A stretch of 64,000 nucleotides of DNA from an uncultured OCS116 cluster bacterium. GTDB lineage: Bacteria; Pseudomonadota; Alphaproteobacteria; Rhizobiales; TMED25. The DNA lies in contig CACPHU010000004.1 in assembly GCA_902633855.1 (NCBI GenBank), positions 23,589 to 87,588 of the forward strand, read 5' to 3'. The notes beneath the pieces were generated by a model. That model was not told the DNA's origin and ran no database searches. It saw only the letters and a program-made list of their open reading frames with translations. Each line of letters begins with the position of its first letter. Positions within the stretch are counted from its first letter, which is position 1. Position numbers and translations under genes: made by a program. Shown here piece by piece: positions 60,662-64,000 of the stretch.

Positions 60662-60670
60662 TGACAACAA
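60662..60670 (+). repeat. TGACAACAA direct repeat, copy 3
   Basis: Third identical 9-mer, 78 bp after copy 2, followed by AAGG, so the match with copy 2 continues beyond the core. Confidence 0.55.
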
Positions 60671-60827
60671 AAGGCTCTGTTTATTTTCCGTAAGTATTTA
60701 TTAAATCTGTAACCCACTGTTTTTAAACGATTTTCATAAATTAGAGAGAGAAAGAAAAGGGATATTTTGGGACTTAGATGATTCTAAGGACTCAAAAAAG
60801 AACGGAAAAGACTAGCCTCAAACACTT

Positions 60828-60878
60828 CTTAACCCTCTTAATTCTCTTAAATTAGTTATGAGAGTTAAGAAGGTTAAG
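60828..60878. repeat. 19-bp inverted repeat with 13-base loop
   Basis: Left arm 60828-60846 (CTTAACCCTCTTAATTCTC) pairs with right arm 60860-60878 at 17 of 19 positions; G-U pairs fill the others on one strand. It lies just beyond the last cassette gene. No T-run follows on either strand, so it is not a classic terminator. It could be an RNA end-protecting hairpin or a recombination structure. Confidence 0.6.
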
Positions 60879-60888
60879 AGGAGTTATG

Positions 60889-60897
60889 TGTGGGGTA
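60889..60897 (-). repeat. partial cassette repeat at the distal array end
   Basis: On the minus strand, TACCCCACA follows the stop of the 67-aa gene, as TACCCACA follows the stop at 62849 in full repeat C. After CCCCACA the sequence departs from the repeat. It looks like the outer half of a repeat, marking the far end of the array; at nine bases it could be chance. Confidence 0.45.
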
Positions 60898-61101
60898 TTA
60901 TTTCATTCTAACACTACCACTCAAGCTATTACTCACACTACCACTCAATTTAACATTCAAATAATCAAAACTACTTAGATCAGCCCAAGCAGGATTAACT
61001 GCCCCTTTAAATGCTATCCCACAGATACCTAATGCCATGATACCTAAGATTACAATTACTGATGTTTGAAGTTTAACTACGTGTACTACTTTTTTCTCCA
61101 T
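60898..61101 (-). CDS. small single-span or secreted protein, unknown (cassette gene)
   Basis: 67 aa. Charged start MEKKVVHVVKLQ, then a hydrophobic segment (residues about 13-32) and a possible cleavage after NPAWA; the short tail is serine-rich (VKLSGSVSNSLSGSVRMK) with a GSVSNSLSGSV near-repeat. It has a strong ribosome site, AAAGGAG, seven bases before ATG 61101, and full repeat A with its promoter is just upstream. No family recognised. It is the last gene of the array before tRNA-His. Confidence 0.6.
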   Translation of the reverse strand: MEKKVVHVVKLQTSVIVILGIMALGICGIAFKGAVNPAWADLSSFDYLNVKLSGSVSNSLSGSVRMK

Positions 61102-61122
61102 GATGATTCTCCTTTATTCATT

Positions 61123-61167
61123 ATGAGAATTCTATCAGATAGGTCGTTCTATGACAATGCGGGGTAT
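61123..61167 (-). repeat. cassette repeat A (full copy)
   Basis: One of three near-identical ~45-bp repeats between the small genes. It shares the stretch TCTATCAGATAGGTCGTTCT and ATGACAATG with B and C, differing at a few edge bases (GAATT for GAAGT, TGCGG for TGTGG). It includes the 11-bp palindrome CTATCAGATAG. It lies between the genes at 61194-61664 and 60898-61101. Confidence 0.95.
61129..61157 (-). promoter_or_regulatory. promoter inside repeat A
   Basis: Minus strand: TTGTCA at 61157-61152, 17-bp spacer, TAGAAT at 61134-61129, reading into the 67-aa gene. Each box matches the sigma70 consensus at five of six bases. A start of transcription would fall near 61122, ahead of the AAAGGAG ribosome site. 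Confidence 0.65.
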
Positions 61168-61193
61168 AAATACACCTTAAATGATAATGCTAA

Positions 61194-61664
61194 TCATTTG
61201 AAAAAATCAAAAAACTTTTCTGAGAATGACTTTTTTCTTTTTTTAAATCTATTGGCGTTATATTCATCAGTATCGATTATATTGGATCTAGCCTCTTCAT
61301 TATTTTTTTTTTGCCAGCTGGATAGGTCTATCTCTGCAACGACGTAGGCTGCTTTATCACAATTACAACGATCAGCAGTCACCATCTTACCTTCATTACC
61401 AAACACATAAATTTTAGTACTGCACGAACCAATGGGGTCCCTGTCGTTATCAAAATATTTAAATTTTAGATACCCGCTTACAAGACGATTACTTCGATTG
61501 ACTAATGTACCGTATACTGAATATCCACCCACACATGCTTCAACATCTTTAATAACAACATCTTTCATGTTTGTATTTAGAGTAATTGAATATGAGCTCT
61601 TTGGATTTATAAGTACGAATACAAATGTCATAAAAATGGTAATATTAGATAAAAACTTTTTCAT
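61194..61664 (-). CDS. secreted protein, unknown (second gene of cassette 3)
   Basis: 156 aa. Signal peptide MKKFLSNITIFMTFVFVLINPKSSYS. The mature part reads like a small beta-sandwich: VVIKDVEACVGGYSVYGTLVNRSNRLVSGYL with four to five cysteines (ACVGG, GSCSTK, DRCNCDK), reminiscent of FxLYD-type domains, by eye only. A lysine-rich tail (KKRKKSFSEKFFDFFK) ends it. Its ATG overlaps the previous gene's stop as ATGA, so the two are translationally coupled. Confidence 0.65.
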   Translation of the reverse strand: MKKFLSNITIFMTFVFVLINPKSSYSITLNTNMKDVVIKDVEACVGGYSVYGTLVNRSNRLVSGYLKFKYFDNDRDPIGSCSTKIYVFGNEGKMVTADRCNCDKAAYVVAEIDLSSWQKKNNEEARSNIIDTDEYNANRFKKRKKSFSEKFFDFFK

Positions 61665-62329
61665 ATCTTATTCTTTCTGAGTTGTTCCTGACGCTTTTCT
61701 TCTTCTTCTTCATACTCCCTAGTTATAAATGTTTGCAATTTATTCCAATGTTCATCGAAATGTGAAGCAAGTTGATCAGGGGGTATAATGGAGCAAGCCC
61801 ACTTTTGACGAATTTCGCCTGTTTCCCAATTTTTATAGTAGACGTTGAGTGTTTCTCTGTCTATCTCTGTCCAATTCCGATGGACTCGAGTGCTCTTGGT
61901 ATCTCTTACCTTATCAATAATATCTTGATATTCTTCCACATACTCTGTTTTAGAAACATAAAATCTTTTATCAAAAGACTCTTTTATATCATAAAAAGAG
62001 TTCCAATTATTAACCCCATTTTCACGCACATCAAAACTTATTTCTCTGAGCACACTTGATCCACGACCTTGATATCGTTCAAGTTCATCTTCCCTCCACC
62101 ACGGACTTAAGAATGGTTTTGCATCTTCTAACCAAAGCTTGAAATTTGGAATGATATGATAGATCCTGTCAGATATCCCTTCCGGAGGATACCGGTCAGG
62201 AAGCTCGGCTCTCATGTCTCCGTATTCATTTTTGCAATGAAGTGCTGACTCTCTAACCTCACTCCTCGACTCCCCAGCAATAAAGAGACTCAAAGAGAGA
62301 ACCAACGTTAATGTTAGAAAGTTTTTCAT
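61661..62329 (-). CDS. secreted protein, unknown (first gene of cassette 3)
   Basis: 222 aa. Signal peptide MKNFLTLTLVLSLSLFIAGESRSE is nearly the same as that of the gene at 63186-63491, while the mature part is unrelated. The mature protein has two cysteines (ALHCKNEY, KWACSII), many aromatic and charged residues, and an acidic, likely helical C-terminus (EEEEEKRQEQLRKNKI). Repeat B ends at its ATG: the -10 box is six bases from the start codon and there is no ribosome site, so a leaderless mRNA is likely. No family recognised. Confidence 0.65.
   Translation of the reverse strand: MKNFLTLTLVLSLSLFIAGESRSEVRESALHCKNEYGDMRAELPDRYPPEGISDRIYHIIPNFKLWLEDAKPFLSPWWREDELERYQGRGSSVLREISFDVRENGVNNWNSFYDIKESFDKRFYVSKTEYVEEYQDIIDKVRDTKSTRVHRNWTEIDRETLNVYYKNWETGEIRQKWACSIIPPDQLASHFDEHWNKLQTFITREYEEEEEKRQEQLRKNKI
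61663..61686 (-). repeat. gene-junction repeat, copy 1
   Basis: 24 bp (plus strand ATATCTTATTCTTTCTGA then GTTGTT) at the junction between the two genes of cassette 3. The same sequence with one change is at 63159-63182, at the matching junction of cassette 1. Here it codes the end of the first protein; there it is non-coding. Confidence 0.85.
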
Positions 62330-62344
62330 ATGAGAAGTCTATCA
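62267..62344 (-). repeat. 78-bp block: repeat end, start codon and signal-peptide coding, copy 1
   Basis: Matches 63429-63506 at 70 of 78 positions by hand alignment with no gaps. It spans the inner part of the cassette repeat, the ATG and about 20 codons of signal peptide; homology stops at the mature protein. Confidence 0.9.
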
Positions 62345-62375
62345 GATAGGTCGTTCTATGACAATGTGGGGTTAT
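62330..62375 (-). repeat. cassette repeat B (full copy)
   Basis: Full copy between the genes at 62406-62777 and 61661-62329. The core from TGAGAAGTC to ACAATGTGGGG agrees with C except at two or three edge bases. Its inner end touches the ATG of the downstream gene. Confidence 0.95.
62336..62364 (-). promoter_or_regulatory. promoter inside repeat B
   Basis: Minus strand: TTGTCA at 62364-62359, 17-bp spacer, TAGACT at 62341-62336. Six bases then separate the -10 box from ATG at 62329, so the mRNA would begin at or next to the start codon. Confidence 0.65.
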
Positions 62376-62405
62376 TGAGTATCGAATTGCTCAAATTGAT
62401 GCTGA

Positions 62406-62777
62406 TCACCTAATTGAATGATATATGTCGCCTCCTAAACTAATCGCTTTTCCATACGCACCAAGAATCTCTACAAATTTTCCAAAATATTCATTTTTTG
62501 AAGCGTTTTCAACATGTCGTTCAACACTTTTCATCGATGTAAATTTTTCATTAATTGTAAAGATGATATTTCCAGTAAACCCCTTTGTTGGATCTGTAGG
62601 GTCTATAAATTCTTGTGCCTTTGTAAAATAACAACTTATTAAATGTTCTTTGCCTTCATTTTCCTCTGCATAAAATTCGTTCATCCACGAAGCATGTTTC
62701 TTAAATACGTTTTCGACATCACCAGCATTATCTGATGAAACAACATAACTTAAATTTATACATTTGATTTCTGACAT
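62406..62777 (-). CDS. cytosolic protein, possible ABM-like barrel (cassette gene)
   Basis: 123 aa, no signal peptide, unlike its neighbours. Strand-helix pattern (INLSYVVSSDNAGDVENVFKKHASWM, HLISCYFTKA, GNIIFTINEKFTSMKSVERHVENA) recalls the dimeric alpha/beta barrel fold of antibiotic-biosynthesis monooxygenase-like proteins, but no signature residue confirms it. A strong ribosome site AAAGGAG lies seven bases before ATG 62777; repeat C and its promoter lie further upstream. It stands alone in its cassette. Confidence 0.65.
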   Translation of the reverse strand: MSEIKCINLSYVVSSDNAGDVENVFKKHASWMNEFYAEENEGKEHLISCYFTKAQEFIDPTDPTKGFTGNIIFTINEKFTSMKSVERHVENASKNEYFGKFVEILGAYGKAISLGGDIYHSIR

Positions 62778-62805
62778 ATTTCACTCCTTTAAAAAAATTC
62801 CTCAT

Positions 62806-62849
62806 ACGAGAAGTCTATCAGATAGGTCGTTCTATGACAATGTGGGTAT
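62806..62849 (-). repeat. cassette repeat C (full copy)
   Basis: Full copy between the genes at 62849-63157 and 62406-62777. Its outer end meets the TAA stop of the upstream gene (TAATACCCACATTG on the minus strand). It matches D over ACGAGAAGTCTATCA. Confidence 0.95.
62812..62840 (-). promoter_or_regulatory. promoter inside repeat C
   Basis: Minus strand: TTGTCA at 62840-62835, 17-bp spacer, TAGACT at 62817-62812, then a leader of about 30 bases containing the AAAGGAG site of the 123-aa gene. Confidence 0.65.
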
Positions 62850-63157
62850 TAGTAGTAGTAGTTTTCCATTGGAGGATAAATGTATCCCCCGTCGATTACT
62901 TCTTGAAACCTCTCATCACAAGGTAACCAGTGTTGACGTGCAGAGAAACGTGCATCAGAGTATGGTCTGTAAGCTAAACAAGTTTCATTCATGATTCTAT
63001 CGTGAATAACCATTGAGTCGTATTGAGGAAAATGAATTACATACCTATTCATCTGAATGTAGTAAGTGATGAACGTTAAACCGAGAAAGAGTACGATAAT
63101 CTTCCACGAGGTTAATATCTTAAAACCACATCTGATGTATTTCTTGAGTTTATCCAT
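62849..63157 (-). CDS. single-span membrane protein, unknown (second gene of cassette 1)
   Basis: 102 aa. Positively charged start MDKLKKYIRCGFK, one membrane helix (IIVLFLGLTFITYYI, residues about 20-34) and a presumably periplasmic tail with two cysteines (NETCLAYRP, HWLPCDERF) that may form a disulfide. It ends in three tyrosines from a TAC repeat. It follows the secreted-protein gene at 63186-63491 with a 28-bp gap that holds the junction repeat. No family recognised. Confidence 0.6.
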   Translation of the reverse strand: MDKLKKYIRCGFKILTSWKIIVLFLGLTFITYYIQMNRYVIHFPQYDSMVIHDRIMNETCLAYRPYSDARFSARQHWLPCDERFQEVIDGGYIYPPMENYYY

Positions 63158-63158
63158 T

Positions 63159-63182
63159 ATATCTTATTCTTTCTGAATTGTT
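63159..63182 (-). repeat. gene-junction repeat, copy 2
   Basis: The 24-bp partner of 61663-61686 with one base difference. It sits just upstream of the membrane-protein ATG and supplies AGAAAG, a possible weak ribosome site. Confidence 0.85.
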
Positions 63183-63185
63183 TGT

Positions 63186-63491
63186 TTATTTTGTTGGTTC
63201 GTTTCCAAACTTCGGAAAAATAAAATCTACTTTATCGCAAATGTTTCGTTCTTCGAGATTATTTACAAATTGAGGCTTTAACTCGCAATACCAAAAATGC
63301 GCGTTATACCTTATTAAAAGATCATACTGCACTGGATCTTTGAGGGGTCCAATCCCTCTAATTTCTTTAACGTGATAACCCATAATCTCCCCTTCATATA
63401 AAATTTCGTAATCAGAGACATCTGCTTCCGACTCCCCAACAATAAAGAGACTCAAAAAAAGAACCAATGTTAATGTTAAGAACTTTTTCAT
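63186..63491 (-). CDS. secreted protein, unknown (first gene of cassette 1)
   Basis: 101 aa. Signal peptide MKKFLTLTLVLFLSLFIVGESEA, almost the same as that of the 222-aa protein at 61661-62329. The mature part (SDYEILYEGEIMGYHVKEI, then HFWYCELKPQFV and ERNICDKVDFIF) is unrelated to it and has two cysteines. Half-repeat D meets its ATG. The next gene upstream is the recombinase, whose stop is 12 bases from this start codon. No family recognised. Confidence 0.65.
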   Translation of the reverse strand: MKKFLTLTLVLFLSLFIVGESEADVSDYEILYEGEIMGYHVKEIRGIGPLKDPVQYDLLIRYNAHFWYCELKPQFVNNLEERNICDKVDFIFPKFGNEPTK

Positions 63492-63506
63492 ACGAGAAGT
63501 CTATCA
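63429..63506 (-). repeat. 78-bp block, copy 2 (with half-repeat D)
   Basis: Partner of 62267-62344 (70 of 78 identical). Its outer 15 bases, 63492-63506 (ACGAGAAGTCTATCA), are the inner third of the cassette repeat; the TGA stop of the recombinase is part of it. Beyond 63506 the sequence is recombinase coding and departs from the repeat. Confidence 0.9.
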
Positions 63507-64000
63507 ACTAGCTAACTTCTCCGCAATCTTACTCTGATCAGCATGTGCATATCTGAATAACATCTGAGGGGTACTATGACCACTTATTGAGGCAACCTCA
63601 GGGATTGTCAGACCCTTCTCAAAGAAGCGACTGATAGCCTCATGTCTGATGTCATGGAACCTGATCTCCTTAAAACCTGCTTTGACCCTGATTCGTTTCC
63701 ATGCACTTGCTATGGCTGAAGTAGTAGTATTAAAAACATATTCAGATTGTGAGGGTATAGACTCAAGACATTCTATAGCCTTGGGGGTCAGTGGAACAAA
63801 CCTAACCCTCCCTGCCTTAGACTCAGATATTCTTGCAGTGTTTCGTGTCCTATCTATATCTTCCCATTTGAGGTTAACAAGCTCCCCACGTCTCATAGCA
63901 GTCTCAAGACCAAAGATAACAATCCACCTCATGACTGACTGTTTCTCCCTGAAAATTTTATCAAGCTCCTTAAGGTGTTCATCACGAATACGACGTATGG
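63504..64000 (-). CDS. tyrosine recombinase / integrase, C-terminal part
   Basis: The catalytic domain of a phage-type tyrosine recombinase; the frame stays open to the right edge, so the N-terminal part is missing from the window. Catalytic residues: Arg in LETAMRRGEL, Lys region in SESKAGRVRFVPL, HDIRH with His and Arg, GHS His, and the nucleophile Tyr in MLFRYAHAD. By hand count two 60-base lines of it are 43% and 50% G+C, against 32% for one line in hisS, a hint of transfer. There is no IntI-type extra segment. It probably mobilises the segment bounded by tRNA-His. Its stop codon lies in half-repeat D. Confidence 0.93.
   Translation of the reverse strand, partial: IRRIRDEHLKELDKIFREKQSVMRWIVIFGLETAMRRGELVNLKWEDIDRTRNTARISESKAGRVRFVPLTPKAIECLESIPSQSEYVFNTTTSAIASAWKRIRVKAGFKEIRFHDIRHEAISRFFEKGLTIPEVASISGHSTPQMLFRYAHADQSKIAEKLAS

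Larger units (their letters stand above)
60435..60888. other. non-coding end of the accessory segment, next to tRNA-His
   Basis: About 450 bp without a convincing gene. It holds three copies of TGACAACAA, a hairpin-forming inverted repeat near 60828-60878, and a weak stem with a T-run at about 60533-60565 that may end tRNA transcription. A 75-codon minus-strand frame (60443-60670) and a 36-codon plus-strand frame (60583-60693) are open but show no ribosome site or family likeness. No second copy of the tRNA 3' end is seen in the window. Confidence 0.5.

Noticed and set aside
60443..60670. 75-codon minus-strand frame beside tRNA-His as a gene
   Set aside because: No ribosome site, low-complexity hydrophobic start, and it runs across the 9-mer repeats and the possible tRNA terminator. 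No family likeness.
60583..60693. 36-codon plus-strand frame (MTTKALLKNS...) as a peptide gene
   Set aside because: No ribosome site, and its two TTK segments are simply the TGACAACAA repeats translated.
61123..63506. CRISPR array
   Set aside because: There are only three full repeats, the gaps are 400-1200 bp and carry genes, and no cas gene is present.
60889..64000. Classical integron with attC sites
   Set aside because: The recombinase lacks the IntI-specific segment between the HDIRH region and the upstream conserved parts, the repeats are far more alike than attC sites and have no R'/R'' core, and gene order relative to the recombinase differs.

Overview
The window reads as a compact, AT-rich alphaproteobacterial chromosome, most like a small-genome marine lineage (inference from style; no search was run). 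Evidence for the class: a GANTC-type adenine methyltransferase CcrM, the mutY-DUF721-dsbA-smc string, an F0 operon with paired b/b' subunits, the coxB-coxA-ctaB-coxF-ctaG-coxC-DUF983-surf1 order, plant-type glutamate-cysteine ligase, DUF2093 and DUF3035 proteins, short HisG with HisZ, and a tRNA-His with A73 and no encoded G-1. Genes are packed tightly. Several convergent neighbours overlap at their stops: ispB/ispE, rnhA/DsbD-alpha, purD/tadA and lrp/moaA.

Layout. 1-9 kb: glycyl-tRNA synthetase subunits, a TrmN6-like methylase, isoprenoid genes (ispB, ispE), ETF:ubiquinone oxidoreductase, a diverged uracil-DNA glycosylase, moaB, rnhB and ccrM. 9-15 kb: mutY, DUF721, a DsbA-like thiol oxidoreductase and smc. 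14.7-17.2 kb: the F0 ATP synthase genes. 17-24 kb: a lipoprotein, thrB, rnhA, a DsbD-alpha-like protein, a RimJ-type acetyltransferase, an M16 peptidase and thrC. 23-29.6 kb: the cytochrome c oxidase locus. 29.7-35 kb: an IalB-like secreted protein, a glycine-zipper/peptidoglycan-binding protein, an MFS exporter, gshA, rsmE and ubiA. 35-48.5 kb: waaA-lpxK, xseA, purD, tadA, a pseudouridine synthase, rsmD, a BamF-like lipoprotein, lspA, ileS, ribF and a HAD phosphatase. 48.5-54 kb: groESL behind a CIRCE operator and ended by a strong terminator, then hisG-hisZ-hisS. 54-60.3 kb: an Lrp regulator, moaA, a 3-oxoacid CoA-transferase, an iron(III) ABC permease and binding protein with no ATPase beside them, and a small conserved protein.

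The last 3.6 kb is different. Immediately after tRNA-His lies an accessory segment that runs to a tyrosine recombinase cut by the window end. Between them, all on the minus strand, are small genes of unknown function, mostly secreted or membrane proteins. They are separated by three near-identical ~45-bp repeats, with partial copies at the two ends (one fused to the 3' end of the recombinase gene). Each full repeat contains a good sigma70-type promoter (TTGTCA, 17 bp, TAGAMT). In one full copy and in the partial copy next to the recombinase, the promoter-like -10 lies six bases from the ATG, so these genes may be leaderless. Two of the cassettes also share a 78-bp block (repeat end, start codon and signal-peptide coding region) and a 24-bp gene junction, while their middles are unrelated. 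I think this repeat-bounded cassette array is the most interesting part of the window.
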